Shown piece by piece: positions 9,159-18,429 of a stretch of DNA of 64,000 nt. The DNA comes from Trichocoleus sp. FACHB-40 (GTDB lineage: Bacteria > Cyanobacteriota > Cyanobacteriia > Cyanobacteriales > FACHB-T130), in contig NZ_JACJPF010000046.1 of the NCBI RefSeq assembly GCF_014695915.1, positions 140,110 through 204,109 of the forward strand, given 5' to 3'. The position numbers were made by a program, and so were the translations under genes. The number at the start of each line of letters is the position of its first letter. Position 1 is the first letter of the stretch. A model generated the notes under the pieces. It ran no database searches, was not told the origin of the DNA, and saw only the letters and a list, made by a program, of their open reading frames with translations.

Positions 9159-9767
9159 TTAGTCAGCGATCGCGTTTAGCAGCACTTCCGCCAGAGTCAT
9201 GTCCGCCATGTCATCAATAGTTATCGCATCGCAGATATCAAACTTCGCCCCCGCACCTTGCAATTCATCATCCAAGGCTTTGAGAAACCGCGTAGCCGTT
9301 GCATCCGAACCCACTTGAATCATAGAAATTGCTAGTTCTTCATCCCTCTCCATTTGGCGCGATGCCTCAATAATCGCCCGCATTACCCCTTTCCGGTCAT
9401 CGGGTTCCCCATCTGTCACTACCAAAATCGTTTCTCCACCAGCCTTAGCCTCACCAGCAGCCTTGCTCTCAAAATAGCGGTTAGTCGCATCCTTCAGCAC
9501 ACTTGCCAAGTCAGTAGTGCCAGCTGGGTCATTTTCTTGAAAAATTTGTGCGACTTTACTAGAAGTCACATTGTCGTAACGTTTAAATCGGCTAGAAAAC
9601 AAGTAAACAGTAATCCCATCTGGATCAAACTGTTCGCATTTTCTCGCCAACGCCAAAGTAGACTCCTGCGCCATTTCCCAGCGACTTCTGCCTCCTGCTT
9701 GGTCTGGCGTAGACATACTGCCGCTTTTGTCAATAATTAACGTGTAATCCCGATTTTCTGCACTCAT
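9159..9767 (-). CDS. VWA domain protein, paralogue 2 of 4
   Basis: A 202-residue product starting MSAENRDYTLIIDKSGSM. The ATG at 9767 is decided by a strong AAGGAGG six bases upstream; a start at 9815 would add residues read from spacer DNA. A single VWA domain has all MIDAS elements: DKSGSM, GTTDL and TDGEPDDR. It shares long blocks such as CEQFDPDGITVYLFS and SKVAQIFQENDP with its neighbours, so the cluster arose by tandem duplication. Cytosolic and soluble; partner unknown. Confidence 0.88.
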   Translation of the reverse strand: MSAENRDYTLIIDKSGSMSTPDQAGGRSRWEMAQESTLALARKCEQFDPDGITVYLFSSRFKRYDNVTSSKVAQIFQENDPAGTTDLASVLKDATNRYFESKAAGEAKAGGETILVVTDGEPDDRKGVMRAIIEASRQMERDEELAISMIQVGSDATATRFLKALDDELQGAGAKFDICDAITIDDMADMTLAEVLLNAIAD

Positions 9768-9864
9768 ACATACCCTCCTTTCCCACAAAAAATTAGTAGG
9801 GTGGGCATTGCCCACCTTAACTACAAAATCAAACTAAATTACCAATCCAAAATTCAAAATCGAA

Positions 9865-10470
9865 TTAGTCATTTATGGCATTAAGCAGGACTTCAGTTAA
9901 AGTCATGCCCTCCATATCATCCAAAGTTACGGTGTCACAAATATCAAACTTTGCTCCCGCACTTTGCAGTTCATCATCCAAAGCCTTGAGAAACCGAGTA
10001 GCCGTTTGATCGGCTCCAATCTGAATGAAAGAAATGGCTAATTCTTCATCTCTTTCCATGTGGCGAGTAGCTTCAATAATCACCCGCATCACCGCTTTCC
10101 GGTCATCCGGTTCCCCATCTGTGATTACCAAAATTGTCTCGCCATTCGCCTTCGTCGCACCAGCAGCCTTCCGCTGAAAATAGTTGTCAGCAGCGTGCTT
10201 TAACACATCAGCAAGATTGGTGGTGCCGGATGGATCGTTTTCTTGGAATATCTGTGCAACCTTGCTAGCGGTTACATCATCGAAACGCTTAAACCTACCT
10301 GAAAACAGGTAAAGAGTAATTCCATCCGGATCAAACTGTTCGCATTTTCTCGCTAACGCCAGGGTAGATTCCTGCGCCGTCTCCCAGCGACTTCTCCCAC
10401 TCGGTGGTTCTGGGGTAGACATACTGCCGCTTTTGTCGATGATTAATGTATAGTCTCGGTCTTGTGCCAC
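9865..10470 (-). CDS. VWA domain protein, paralogue 3 of 4
   Basis: A 201-residue product starting at GTG 10470 (MAQDRDYTLIIDKSGSM). This GTG has GGAAGGAG five bases upstream and gives the same length as paralogue 4; another GTG five codons earlier lacks a ribosome site because it overlaps that element. MIDAS motifs DKSGSM, GTTNL and TDGEPDDR are intact. The helical C-terminus (DEELAISFIQIGADQTATRFLKALDDEL) is nearly the same as in paralogues 2 and 4. Function unknown. Confidence 0.87.
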   Translation of the reverse strand: MAQDRDYTLIIDKSGSMSTPEPPSGRSRWETAQESTLALARKCEQFDPDGITLYLFSGRFKRFDDVTASKVAQIFQENDPSGTTNLADVLKHAADNYFQRKAAGATKANGETILVITDGEPDDRKAVMRVIIEATRHMERDEELAISFIQIGADQTATRFLKALDDELQSAGAKFDICDTVTLDDMEGMTLTEVLLNAIND

Positions 10471-10601
10471 AGATACTCCTTCCACAAAGAGATAATCTCC
10501 TGCGATCGTCAGGGTCTACTGATCTAGCCTAGCCCACTGGCTGAGACTATTAAGTAGATTGAGATTAAAAAAATAAAAAGTTTTACTTACTTCTAGACTC
10601 T

Positions 10602-11069
10602 TTACGGTTGCGTTTTCCGCAAGGCTTGAAGGTAATCAATCGCCGCATCTAGTTTGGATGGGTAAGCATAGGCAAATTCTTCAAACCAAAGACCTTCTTC
10701 TGAAAGTGCGTTTAAATTTTTCAGCCACTCCTTCGCTTGGTTTGCTAGTGCCTCTCTTTGCTGCTGCTTAATTTGTTCCTGCTTAATCTTTTTCTCTGCT
10801 AGTTGTTGCTGTTTTTTGAGATATTCGGCTTTTTCTTGTTCTTCAAATTCAGCCTTAACTTGAGCTAGTACCCTATCTTCATGGGAGGAAGACAAGTTAT
10901 TTTTCCCAGGTTGCAGGGGCAAATTCTCGACTACCTCTACAGACGGCGCGATCGCGTGCGGGTTCACTAGCTTTTCTTTCAGCTGTTGCGGGTTGTGAAG
11001 CAATTTTGGGTTGTCTTTTACTTCATACTCAGCCTTAACTGACGCAAGTATGTCATCTATCGATTCCAT
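10602..11069 (-). CDS. Small charged coiled-coil protein between VWA genes
   Basis: A 155-residue product from ATG 11069, which has GGAGG nine bases upstream; an ATG at 11129 would add residues read from AT-rich spacer. The sequence has two copies of a motif of the form LAxVKAEYE/LAxVKAEFE (near residues 8 and 65), then a strongly charged glutamine/lysine coiled coil (QQQLAEKKIKQEQIKQQQREA), and ends in an aromatic-rich segment (EEGLWFEEFAYAYPSKLDAAIDYL). I do not recognise the family. Its place between VWA paralogues 3 and 4 on the same strand suggests it may be a ligand or scaffold for those domains. Confidence 0.75.
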   Translation of the reverse strand: MESIDDILASVKAEYEVKDNPKLLHNPQQLKEKLVNPHAIAPSVEVVENLPLQPGKNNLSSSHEDRVLAQVKAEFEEQEKAEYLKKQQQLAEKKIKQEQIKQQQREALANQAKEWLKNLNALSEEGLWFEEFAYAYPSKLDAAIDYLQALRKTQP

Positions 11070-11171
11070 GATTTTGATACCTCCAATAAATTTTAGATTT
11101 GAAACTTTAAATCTTAGATACACGCTCACTCATCTAAAATCCAAATTTCAAACCCAAAATTAAACTATGTG

Positions 11172-11777
11172 TTAGTCAATAATGGCATTTATTAACACTT
11201 CAGTCAGGGTCATGTCCTCCATGTCATCAATGGTTACTGTGTCACAAATATCAAACTTGGCACCAGCACTTTGCAGTTCATCATCCAGCACTTTGAGAAA
11301 TTTACTGGCTTGTGCGTCTGCGCCAACTTGAATAAACGAAATTGCCAGTTCTTCATCTCTATCCATACGACGAGAAGCTTCAATAATTACTTTCATCACC
11401 GCTTTTCGGTCATCCGGTTCCCCATCCGTAACTACTAAAATAGTTTCACCATTTGGCTTAGTTTGTCCGGTTGCTTTGCGCTGAAAGTAGCTATTGGTTG
11501 CATCTTGGAGAACTCCCGCCAGATCGGTACGACCAGATGGTTCATTTTCCCGAAAAATTTGCATTACTTTACTGGCGGTTACATTGTCGTAGCGTTTGAA
11601 TCTACTAGCAAATAGATAAATGGTAATGCCATCCGGATCGAATTCTTCACATTTACTCGCTATGGCTAGGGTAGATTCCTGCATGACCACCCAGCGACTT
11701 TTACTTCCTGGCTGGTCTATTAGTGACATACTGCCGCTTTTGTCAATGATTAAGGTATAGTCGCGGTTTTCCACCAT
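11172..11777 (-). CDS. VWA domain protein, paralogue 4 of 4
   Basis: A 201-residue product, MVENRDYTLIIDKSGSM..., first gene in transcription order of the VWA cluster. The MIDAS is complete (DKSGSM, GRTDL, TDGEPDDR). It is closest to paralogues 2 and 3 at the C-terminus (DDELQSAGAKFDICDTVTIDDM). No signal peptide. No clear ribosome site precedes the ATG. The four genes plus the coiled-coil gene run over 3.3 kb with gaps of 19 to 131 bases, so one or two transcripts are likely. Confidence 0.86.
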   Translation of the reverse strand: MVENRDYTLIIDKSGSMSLIDQPGSKSRWVVMQESTLAIASKCEEFDPDGITIYLFASRFKRYDNVTASKVMQIFRENEPSGRTDLAGVLQDATNSYFQRKATGQTKPNGETILVVTDGEPDDRKAVMKVIIEASRRMDRDEELAISFIQVGADAQASKFLKVLDDELQSAGAKFDICDTVTIDDMEDMTLTEVLINAIID

Positions 11778-11886
11778 AAAAGTTTGCCTTATTAGTTTGG
11801 TTCTTTAAAGGTATCAAAACTAAATGGTTTAATGGGTTGTAGTAGCTATAATTGGGGCGATTCAGGTTATTTTTGATAGAGATAAG

Positions 11887-11921
11887 TTAGCCCCGCAACC
11901 GAGTTGTTGCTGCGGGGCTAA
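11887..11921 (-). terminator. GC-rich hairpin after ndhN
   Basis: An 11-bp stem, TTAGCCCCGCA paired with TGCGGGGCTAA, around a 13-base loop. It lies 75 bases beyond the ndhN stop and upstream of the VWA cluster. The T-run is poor, but position and stability fit a transcript end. Confidence 0.55.
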
Positions 11922-11996
11922 GTAAAAATGCCTGACGATTGTAGGAAATGAGCAGTTATCGCGGGACTGTGGGCGATCGCTAGAAAAATCGGTTGC

Positions 11997-12452
11997 TTAA
12001 GCAGCAGCGATCGCATTCTTCAGAGGTGTCCAACGGAATGCGCGATCGCCCCCCATCTCCACCGCAATTTTTACTCGCGGTTCCATGCTTGGCAAAGCGG
12101 TTAAATATTCCACTTCCTCACGCGAGAGGATATTTCCTTCGATAATCCACAACACTAAACCCTTCGACTTGGGGGGTAGATGTTCCAATTGGTAATTCAC
12201 CACAGGCGGTATGAAATAAGTACGAATGTCTTTTTTGCCCAAATGTGCCGGACGCACACCGTGAACGCCTGTTAAATACGCAGCTAAGTCGCCAAGTCCT
12301 TTTGCACTAATGCGTAACGTGGTATAGCCAGCTGCACGCAACCGCCGCTGGTAACGTCCCTCAAAGCCTCCTTCTAAGGGTACGTACATCCCCAAAGCCC
12401 CCTCCTTTTCCAGTCCTTTGACAAATTGATTGCCGATGGTGATAAGTGCCAT
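11997..12452 (-). CDS. ndhN: NAD(P)H-quinone oxidoreductase subunit N
   Basis: A 151-residue product beginning MALITIGNQFVKGLEKEGALG with the hallmark YVPLEGGFEGRYQRRLRAAGYTT segment. NdhN is a cyanobacterial/plastid-specific peripheral subunit of the thylakoid NDH-1 complex, which serves cyclic electron flow and respiration. It is soluble with no membrane helix, as expected for the stromal-side arm, and its length is normal. It stands alone, transcribed away from the ribosomal operon. Confidence 0.94.
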   Translation of the reverse strand: MALITIGNQFVKGLEKEGALGMYVPLEGGFEGRYQRRLRAAGYTTLRISAKGLGDLAAYLTGVHGVRPAHLGKKDIRTYFIPPVVNYQLEHLPPKSKGLVLWIIEGNILSREEVEYLTALPSMEPRVKIAVEMGGDRAFRWTPLKNAIAAA

Positions 12453-13066
12453 ATATTTATCTTCTACCGTGCTTTAAGTTTTGTTAATGAGTGCTGCGGA
12501 TTTATTATAGTTGGGTGGTGAGGAGCCTATCAACTGGGACAAGACAAAAAAAAATTAGCGGTTAGTAGACAATTCTTAAGAAAGGGTTTATAGTAAACAA
12601 TTGTGGTCAAAATTCAGGCGGTTATTGCCGCTGAGGTTGAGATCGGGTAAAGGGACATTAGGCTTTCAGCTAAAAGGCTGTGCAGTCATAAGAATAGAAA
12701 GTTCATTGTTCCCAGCGATTTCGTTCCAAGCGATGGTATAAAAGAAGGCTTCTTGACGGAAATCTTCAAAGCACCGGAAAACCACATTCGCCTTCTCGGG
12801 ATACTGAGTAGATAAAGCTGCTTAAGTCCCCGCGAATATAGGCAATGCCCTTCTGTCGCATATCCGACGGTCGAATAGGTTCACACCATCTGAGGGGAAA
12901 GCTTACAAAAGCTTTCTTAAAAGCTTGCTTCGATTCAATGCGAGGCAGTGCTATCTCTGGCTGGTCTGATCGCAACGAATGAAAACGTTTGTAAGAGCTT
13001 GTCGGTGGGGCGAGTGATCGCAACACCGCCTCTTTGTAGTGTGTAAAAGGGAGAAACCAAAAAGCC
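12453..13066. other. Gene-free region, leader of the ribosomal operon
   Basis: No convincing gene lies in these 614 bases. Reverse-strand frames here mirror rplC or have no coding character. The stretch contains a candidate promoter at 12566-12594 and would give a leader of about 465 bases for rplC. A short hairpin (GAAAGCT-TACAAA-AGCTTTC) lies around 12897-12916. Autoregulatory ribosomal leaders are common, but I recognise no known motif. Confidence 0.6.
12566..12594 (+). promoter_or_regulatory. Candidate sigma-70 promoter for the ribosomal operon
   Basis: TAGACA (12566-12571) and TATAGT (12589-12594) are separated by exactly 17 bases, upstream of rplC with no gene in between. This is the best match I found by eye; transcription start would be near 12601. 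Confidence 0.45.
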
Positions 13067-13705
13067 GTGCCTATTGGTATCCTCGGAACCAAACTCGGCA
13101 TGACCCAAGTATTTGACGAAACAGGAAAAGCAATTCCTGTAACAGTCATCCAGGCTGGGCCATGTACTGTAACGCAAATTAAAACCAAGGACACAGATGG
13201 CTACGCTGCCGTCCAGCTTGGTTATCAAGAAGTGAAACCAAAGGCGTTGAACAAACCCCTATTGGGACACTTAGCAAAATCGAGCGCTGCTCCTTTAAGG
13301 AAACTGCGGGAGTATCGCCTAGATAACGTAGGTGAGTTTGAGCTGGGTCAGCAGTTAAAGCCAGATTTATTTACTGCTGGTCAAATTGTGGATGTAATCG
13401 GTACAAGTATCGGTAAGGGCTTTGCCGGATATCAGAAGCGTCACAATTTCAAGCGGGGGCCCATGTCTCACGGTTCCAAAAACCACCGGCAGCCCGGTTC
13501 GACGGGTCCTGGAACCACACCAGGGCGTGTGTATCCAGGGAAGCGGATGGCAGGTCGTTTAGGTGGCGATCGCGTCACAATTCGCAAACTGACAGTAGTG
13601 CGGGTAGACGCGGAACGTAACTTGCTGCTGATCAAGGGAGCGGTTCCCGGTAAACCAGGTGCGCTCGTCAATATTTTGCCTGCCAAAAAGGTAGGTCGAA
13701 AGTAG
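13067..13705 (+). CDS. rplC: 50S ribosomal protein L3
   Basis: A 212-residue protein from a GTG start, [19 protein letters not shown]3 is an early-assembly protein whose loop reaches towards the peptidyl transferase centre. The loop signature [19 protein letters not shown] is present. It heads the operon because rpsJ, first in E. coli, sits elsewhere in cyanobacteria. GGGAG lies some 13 bases before the GTG. Confidence 0.97.
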   Translation: MPIGILGTKLGMTQVFDETGKAIPVTVIQAGPCTVTQIKTKDTDGYAAVQLGYQEVKPKALNKPLLGHLAKSSAAPLRKLREYRLDNVGEFELGQQLKPDLFTAGQIVDVIGTSIGKGFAGYQKRHNFKRGPMSHGSKNHRQPGSTGPGTTPGRVYPGKRMAGRLGGDRVTIRKLTVVRVDAERNLLLIKGAVPGKPGALVNILPAKKVGRK

Positions 13706-13731
13706 TCATTAGTCATTAGTCATTAGTCATT
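13704..13731. repeat. Four tandem AGTCATT heptamers
   Basis: Four exact heptamers begin inside the rplC stop codon. This is a short tandemly repeated repetitive (STRR) sequence of the kind frequent in filamentous cyanobacteria. Confidence 0.9.
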
Positions 13732-13737
13732 CTTCAA

Positions 13738-13781
13738 GGACAACTGACAAAAGACTCTCGGACAACTGACAAAGGACTCTC
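13738..13781. repeat. 22-bp direct repeat, two copies, in rplC-rplD spacer
   Basis: Two adjacent 22-base units beginning GGACAACTGACAAA differ at one base. The same ACTGACAACTG phrase recurs before rplF and rplO. Confidence 0.85.
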
Positions 13782-13792
13782 GGACTAAGCAT

Positions 13793-14425
13793 ATGGTTAA
13801 CTGTGTAGTACACAATTGGGATGGGGAAGAAGTCGGGCAGGCGACACTAGAATTAAAGGTTGCCAAAGAAGAGAACGCTGCACATATTGTGCATCGGGCA
13901 TTAGTCCGGCAGCAGGCAAATGCTCGTCAAGGCACCGCTAGCGCCAAAACCCGCGCTGAAGTTAGGGGAGGCGGACGTAAACCCTGGAGACAAAAGGGAA
14001 CAGGTCGCGCTCGTGCGGGTTCGATTCGTTCACCCTTATGGCGTGGTGGTGGTGTGATCTTCGGACCCAAGCCAAGAGACTATGACCTGAAGATGAACCG
14101 CAAGGAGCGGCGTTTGGCGTTGAGAACAGCGATCGCTGACCGCGCCGAGGACATGGTTGTAGTTGAGGAATTTGGCGACAAGCTGCCCAAACCAAAAACA
14201 AAGGAATTGGTTGAAGCGATCGCTCGTTGGGGAGTCGATCCACAATCAAAAATCCTCCTCATTTTGCCAGAGCGCCAAGAAAACGTTTATTTGTCAGCCC
14301 GAAATATCGTCAATTTGAAGCTAATTTTTGCTAACCAATTGAATATTTTTGACCTGCTTAACGCTGACAAAATCGTAACAACGCCATCTGCCCTCGCCAA
14401 AATTCAGGAGGTTTACAGTGAGTGA
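13793..14425 (+). CDS. rplD: 50S ribosomal protein L4
   Basis: A 210-residue product. The extended loop that lines the exit tunnel is clear ([20 protein letters not shown]). The C-terminal globular part ends [11 protein letters not shown]. In some bacteria L4 also represses its own operon; no such site was identified here. The last eight bases overlap rplW, so the two are translationally coupled. Confidence 0.97.
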   Translation: MVNCVVHNWDGEEVGQATLELKVAKEENAAHIVHRALVRQQANARQGTASAKTRAEVRGGGRKPWRQKGTGRARAGSIRSPLWRGGGVIFGPKPRDYDLKMNRKERRLALRTAIADRAEDMVVVEEFGDKLPKPKTKELVEAIARWGVDPQSKILLILPERQENVYLSARNIVNLKLIFANQLNIFDLLNADKIVTTPSALAKIQEVYSE

Positions 14426-14720
14426 ATTTAATCGCCGCGACCTGGCGGATCTGGTTTATCGCCCCATAGTCACAGAAAAGGCGACTCTGCACATGGAGCA
14501 GAACAAGTACGTCTTTGAAGTAATTCCCAAAGCGACCAAACCCGAAATTAAAGCAGCAATTGAAGACCTGTTTAAAGTAAAGGTTTTGAGCGTTAACACC
14601 CTTCGCCTACCACGCCGCAAGCGTCGCGTCGGCAAATTTGCCGGGTTTAAGCCTCAATACAAACGAGCGATCGTAACCTTAGTAAGCGGTGACTCAATTA
14701 CCCTGTTCCCAGAAGTTTAA
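14418..14720 (+). CDS. rplW: 50S ribosomal protein L23
   Basis: A 100-residue product, normal length, with [19 protein letters not shown] N-terminus ([21 protein letters not shown]). L23 sits at the tunnel exit and docks trigger factor and SRP. It overlaps the end of rplD and is preceded by AGGAGG inside rplD. Confidence 0.97.
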   Translation: MSEFNRRDLADLVYRPIVTEKATLHMEQNKYVFEVIPKATKPEIKAAIEDLFKVKVLSVNTLRLPRRKRRVGKFAGFKPQYKRAIVTLVSGDSITLFPEV

Positions 14721-14791
14721 ATTTTGGATTTTAAATAATCAAAATCCAAAATAACACTCAACATTTAGCAGTTCAACTAAGAGTTTAAATT

Positions 14792-15655
14792 ATGGGTACC
14801 CGTTCCTATCGGCCCTACACCCCCAGCACTCGCGAAACTACAATTTCGGATTTTGCCGAAATTACCAAGAGTGAGCCGGAAAAATCACTAACCCACTTTA
14901 ACCACCGCGACAAAGGTCGCAACAATCGCGGGGTAATTACCAGTCGCCGTCGGGGTGGCGGCCACAAACGCCTCTATCGGGTGATAGATTTTCGCCGCGA
15001 TAAGCGAGATATTCCCGCAAAAGTAGCAGCGATTGAGTACGATCCTAATCGTAATGCTCGCATTGCCCTGCTTTATTACCAGGATGGAGAAAAGCGCTAT
15101 ATTCTCCACCCAGTAGGGTTAGAGGTTGGCACATTTATCACCGCAGGTTCCAACTCCCCCATCGAGATTGGCAACGCTTTGCCGTTAAGCAATATTCCAT
15201 TGGGAACTAGCGTTCACAATGTAGAACTGACAGCAGGTAAAGGTGGTCAAATTGTTCGTGCTGCTGGTGCCACTGCTCAGGTAGTAGCAAAAGAAGGTGG
15301 CTATGTATCCATCAAGTTGCCCTCCGGAGAAGTCCGGATGGTGCGCCGCGAGTGCTATGCCACGATTGGACAGGTTGGCAACGTTGAGCATAGAAACCTG
15401 AGTGCAGGTAAAGCAGGTCGCAATCGCTGGAAGGGCCGCCGTCCGAAGGTGAGAGGAAGCGTCATGAACCCAGTTGACCACCCACACGGTGGTGGTGAGG
15501 GACGCGCACCGATTGGTAGAAGCGGACCTGTGACCCCTTGGGGTAAACCAACATTGGGCTATAAGACTCGTAAGCCTAAGAAGCAAAGCAGTAAATTGAT
15601 TGTTCGTCGTCGTCGTAAAGCTTCTAAGCGGGGTCGTGGCGGTCGGGAATCTTAG
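14792..15655 (+). CDS. rplB: 50S ribosomal protein L2
   Basis: A 287-residue product. The RNA-binding N-terminus has [19 protein letters not shown], and the conserved loop near the peptidyl transferase centre is [13 protein letters not shown] with the essential histidine. Length is normal for cyanobacteria. An AT-rich repeat-like spacer of about 100 bases follows. Confidence 0.98.
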   Translation: MGTRSYRPYTPSTRETTISDFAEITKSEPEKSLTHFNHRDKGRNNRGVITSRRRGGGHKRLYRVIDFRRDKRDIPAKVAAIEYDPNRNARIALLYYQDGEKRYILHPVGLEVGTFITAGSNSPIEIGNALPLSNIPLGTSVHNVELTAGKGGQIVRAAGATAQVVAKEGGYVSIKLPSGEVRMVRRECYATIGQVGNVEHRNLSAGKAGRNRWKGRRPKVRGSVMNPVDHPHGGGEGRAPIGRSGPVTPWGKPTLGYKTRKPKKQSSKLIVRRRRKASKRGRGGRES

Positions 15656-15752
15656 AATTTTAGATTTTAGATTTTGGAATTTAGATTGGCAATAAATCCA
15701 AAATCCAAAATCAGAAATCAAAAATCAAAAATAATTTGGGGTTATGTGAAGT

Positions 15753-16028
15753 ATGGGTCGTTCTCTTAAAAAAGGTCCTTTTGTTGCGGATCATCTGCTG
15801 AAAAAAGTTGAAACTTTGAACGCCAGAGGCGAAAAGCAGGTGATCAAAACTTGGTCTCGCGCCTCAACAATTTTGCCGCAAATGCTGGGTCACACCATCG
15901 CGGTTCACAATGGTCGTCAGCACGTTCCGGTCTACGTCAGCGAGCAAATGGTAGGACATAAGTTAGGCGAATTTGCTCCTACTCGTACTTTCCGGGGACA
16001 CTCGAAAGATTCCAAGGCAAAGAGATAA
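15753..16028 (+). CDS. rpsS: 30S ribosomal protein S19
   Basis: A 91-residue product, [18 protein letters not shown], with the typical C-terminal [17 protein letters not shown]19 lies in the 30S head near the A site. It is the usual gene between rplB and rplV. Confidence 0.97.
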   Translation: MGRSLKKGPFVADHLLKKVETLNARGEKQVIKTWSRASTILPQMLGHTIAVHNGRQHVPVYVSEQMVGHKLGEFAPTRTFRGHSKDSKAKR

Positions 16029-16079
16029 TTTTGAATTTTGAATTAGACAAGATTCAGAATTATTAAAACGGAGAAATCT

Positions 16080-16442
16080 ATGGCAGTTGATACTACAGAA
16101 GAAGTCAAAGCGATCGCCCGCTACATCCGGATGTCCCCCCACAAAGTGCGGCGAGTTCTCGACCAAATTCGGGGGCGGTCATATCGTGAAGCGCTGATTG
16201 TACTGGAATTTATGCCCTATCGGGCTTGCGATCCAGTCCGCGATGTACTGCGCTCAGCAGCAGCCAATGCCGAGCATAACGCCGGGTTAGACCCAGCGAA
16301 ATTAGTAATCTCTAAGGCATATGCTGACCAAGGGCCAACCTTGAAGCGCTTCCGGCCCCGCGCTCAAGGACGCGCCTATCAGATTCGCAAGCCAACGTGT
16401 CACATCACAGTAGCCGTTGCACCAGACACAGAAGAAAAATAA
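16080..16442 (+). CDS. rplV: 50S ribosomal protein L22
   Basis: A 120-residue product with the RNA-binding start [20 protein letters not shown] and the beta-hairpin [19 protein letters not shown] that lines the exit tunnel and is the site of macrolide resistance changes in other species. Nothing unusual. Confidence 0.97.
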   Translation: MAVDTTEEVKAIARYIRMSPHKVRRVLDQIRGRSYREALIVLEFMPYRACDPVRDVLRSAAANAEHNAGLDPAKLVISKAYADQGPTLKRFRPRAQGRAYQIRKPTCHITVAVAPDTEEK

Positions 16443-16455
16443 CAGAACTGAGTTA

Positions 16456-16488
16456 TGAGGAATGAGTAAAACTGTTACTCATTCCTCA
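16456..16488. repeat. Perfect hairpin in rplV-rpsC spacer
   Basis: A 14-bp stem (TGAGGAATGAGTAA and its complement) around a 5-base loop, 14 bases after the rplV stop. There is no T-run, so it could act as an RNA-processing or stabilising hairpin rather than a terminator. Confidence 0.75.
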
Positions 16489-16525
16489 GCACTCATCACT
16501 CAGCACTGATTTAGAGGAAGCATTC

Positions 16526-17254
16526 GTGGGACAGAAAATTCATCCAATTGGTTTTCGACTGGGTATCACCCAAGAACATCGCTCCCGTTGGTTTGCGGAT
16601 GCTAAGCGCTACCCAGAACTCCTGCAAGAAGACCACACCATTCGGCAGGTAGTAGAGAAAAAACTCGCTAACGCTGGCATCTCTCAAGTGAGGATCGAGC
16701 GCAAAGCCGACCAAATCGATTTGGAAATCCACACAGCTAGACCGGGTGTTGTGGTAGGTCGAGGTGGTCAAGGCATTGAAGAATTACGGTCTAAGCTTCT
16801 TGAAGCTCTAGGCGGCAGTAATCGGCAAATCCGGATCAACGTTATTGAAGTGGCGCGGGTGGATGCCGATGCTGGGCTGATTGCCGAGTACATCGCCCAG
16901 CAGCTGGAGCGACGAGTTTCCTTCCGGCGCGTTGTGCGTCAGGCAATTCAACGCGCTCAACGCGCTGAAGTCCAGGGGATTAAAGTGCAAGTAAGCGGAC
17001 GGTTAAACGGGGCAGAAATTGCTCGAACCGAGTGGACGCGGGAAGGTAGAGTACCACTACATACCCTCCGGGCAGACATCGACTACGCTTACCGCACCGC
17101 CAAAACCATTTACGGGATTCTTGGCGTTAAAGTTTGGATCTTCAAAGGTGAGGTTATTCCAGGTCAGGAAGAAGCGCCTGCTCCTAATAATGCTCAACCC
17201 CGGCGTCGCCAACAGCGCCGCCGCCAGCAATTTGAAGACCGCTCAAATGAGTAA
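16526..17254 (+). CDS. rpsC: 30S ribosomal protein S3
   Basis: A 242-residue product from GTG ([20 protein letters not shown]). The KH domain motif is [16 protein letters not shown]. The basic C-terminal tail ([11 protein letters not shown]) is typical of cyanobacteria. S3 forms part of the mRNA entry channel and its helicase activity. Confidence 0.97.
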   Translation: MGQKIHPIGFRLGITQEHRSRWFADAKRYPELLQEDHTIRQVVEKKLANAGISQVRIERKADQIDLEIHTARPGVVVGRGGQGIEELRSKLLEALGGSNRQIRINVIEVARVDADAGLIAEYIAQQLERRVSFRRVVRQAIQRAQRAEVQGIKVQVSGRLNGAEIARTEWTREGRVPLHTLRADIDYAYRTAKTIYGILGVKVWIFKGEVIPGQEEAPAPNNAQPRRRQQRRRQQFEDRSNE

Positions 17255-17326
17255 TAGCTAATTGCTAATAGCTATCCGCTATTAGTAAGAAGAAATTAGC
17301 AATTAGCAGTTAGCAAAGGACAAATC
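17255..17326. repeat. AGCAATTAGC-type spacer repeat
   Basis: The spacer between rpsC and rplP is built of overlapping GCTAAT/ATTAGC units that can pair with each other. Similar phrases occur at 27530-27580, 37637-37700 and 60005-60050. Confidence 0.6.
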
Positions 17327-17746
17327 ATGTTAAGTCCCAGAAGAACTAAATTTCGCAAACAGCAGCGCGGGCGGATGAACGGGTTGGCAACCAGAGGCAG
17401 TGACCTAAACTTTGGTGACTTTGGCCTCCAGTCCACAGAACCAGCCTGGATTACATCCCGCCAAATTGAAGCCAGCCGTCGAGCCATGAACCGCTATATC
17501 CGCCGGGGTGGCAAAATCTGGATTCGTATCTTCCCAGACAAACCAGTAACCATGCGTCCAGCCGAAACCCGGATGGGTTCTGGTAAAGGTTCACCGGAGT
17601 TTTGGGTAGCTGTAGTCAAGCCAGGGCGGATCTTGTTTGAGATTGCCGGGGTACCGGAAGCAACTGCCCGCGAGGCAATGCGTCTGGCCTCCAACAAATT
17701 GCCGATTAAGACAAAGTTCATTACACGTGAAGGGGAACAGGTGTAA
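17327..17746 (+). CDS. rplP: 50S ribosomal protein L16
   Basis: A 139-residue product, [17 protein letters not shown]. Conserved RNA-binding segment [23 protein letters not shown]16 helps position the A-site tRNA. Normal length; three bases separate it from rpmC. Confidence 0.97.
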   Translation: MLSPRRTKFRKQQRGRMNGLATRGSDLNFGDFGLQSTEPAWITSRQIEASRRAMNRYIRRGGKIWIRIFPDKPVTMRPAETRMGSGKGSPEFWVAVVKPGRILFEIAGVPEATAREAMRLASNKLPIKTKFITREGEQV

Positions 17747-17749
17747 ATT

Positions 17750-18004
17750 ATGCCTCTGCCCAAGATAGAAGAAGCCAGAAATTTAAATGACCAGGAACTG
17801 GCTGATGAGATTTTAGCTGTCAAACAGCAGCTGTTTGATTTGCGGATGCAACAGGCAACCCGACGCCTGGAAAAGCCACATCAGTTCAAGCATATGAAGC
17901 ATCGGTTAGGTCAGCTGCTGACCGTGGAAGGTGAGCGGCAACGGGCGGCAACGGATAACCAGCCAGCCCCAGAACCGCAGCCAGATGCACAATCCCAGGA
18001 GTAG
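17750..18004 (+). CDS. rpmC: 50S ribosomal protein L29
   Basis: An 84-residue product: two long helices ([26 protein letters not shown]) as in all L29, then a proline/glutamine-rich tail ([15 protein letters not shown]) that makes it longer than the ~65-residue norm. L29 contacts L23 at the tunnel exit. Confidence 0.95.
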   Translation: MPLPKIEEARNLNDQELADEILAVKQQLFDLRMQQATRRLEKPHQFKHMKHRLGQLLTVEGERQRAATDNQPAPEPQPDAQSQE

Positions 18005-18015
18005 AGTAGACCCCA

Positions 18016-18261
18016 ATGGCAGTTAAAGAACGAGTTGGCGTGGTCGTCAGCGACAAAATGCAAAAGACCGTAGTGGTCGCCGTGGAAAACCGTTCGCCAC
18101 ATCCGAAATACGGAAAAATTGTGGTAAACACGAAGCGGTACAAGGCTCACGATGAGGAGAATGAGTGCAAAGTGGGCGATCGCGTCCGAATTACAGAAAC
18201 GCGCCCCTTGAGTCGCACTAAACGCTGGACAGTCGCTGAAATTCTCAATCGCGAGGCTTAA
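18016..18261 (+). CDS. rpsQ: 30S ribosomal protein S17
   Basis: An 81-residue OB-fold protein, [21 protein letters not shown], with HPKYGKIV and [16 protein letters not shown] motifs. It binds the 5' domain of 16S rRNA early in 30S assembly. Confidence 0.97.
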   Translation: MAVKERVGVVVSDKMQKTVVVAVENRSPHPKYGKIVVNTKRYKAHDEENECKVGDRVRITETRPLSRTKRWTVAEILNREA

Positions 18262-18429
18262 TAAGAAAGTTATGAGTTTTGAGAGCTGAGTTTTGAGTTA
18301 AAAATTCCAAGTCTAGAATTTTATAAATTCTTCCGGCTTCAAAACTCAAAACTTAAAACTCAAAACTATTATTCAAAACTCCGGATCAACGGAAGTGTCC
18401 CGCTGGAGCAAAACTCAAAACTCAAAACT
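18262..18429. repeat. rpsQ-rplN spacer rich in CAAAACT heptamers and their inverse
   Basis: This 168-base spacer has GAGTTTTGAG units in its first half and repeated CTCAAAACT units in its second, so it can fold back on itself. A core containing CAACGGAAGTGTCC at 18384-18405 recurs in inverted, slightly changed form near 40065-40090. It is an interspersed repeat lodged inside the ribosomal operon; no gene or clear terminator is present. Confidence 0.75.

Noticed and set aside
12766..13228. Minus-strand frames overlapping the rplC leader and start
   Set aside because: They mirror rplC or unconserved leader DNA and show no recognisable protein features.
13704..13781. Tandem repeats that could suggest a CRISPR array
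   Set aside because: Units are 7 and 22 bases, contiguous without unique spacers, and no cas genes are near.
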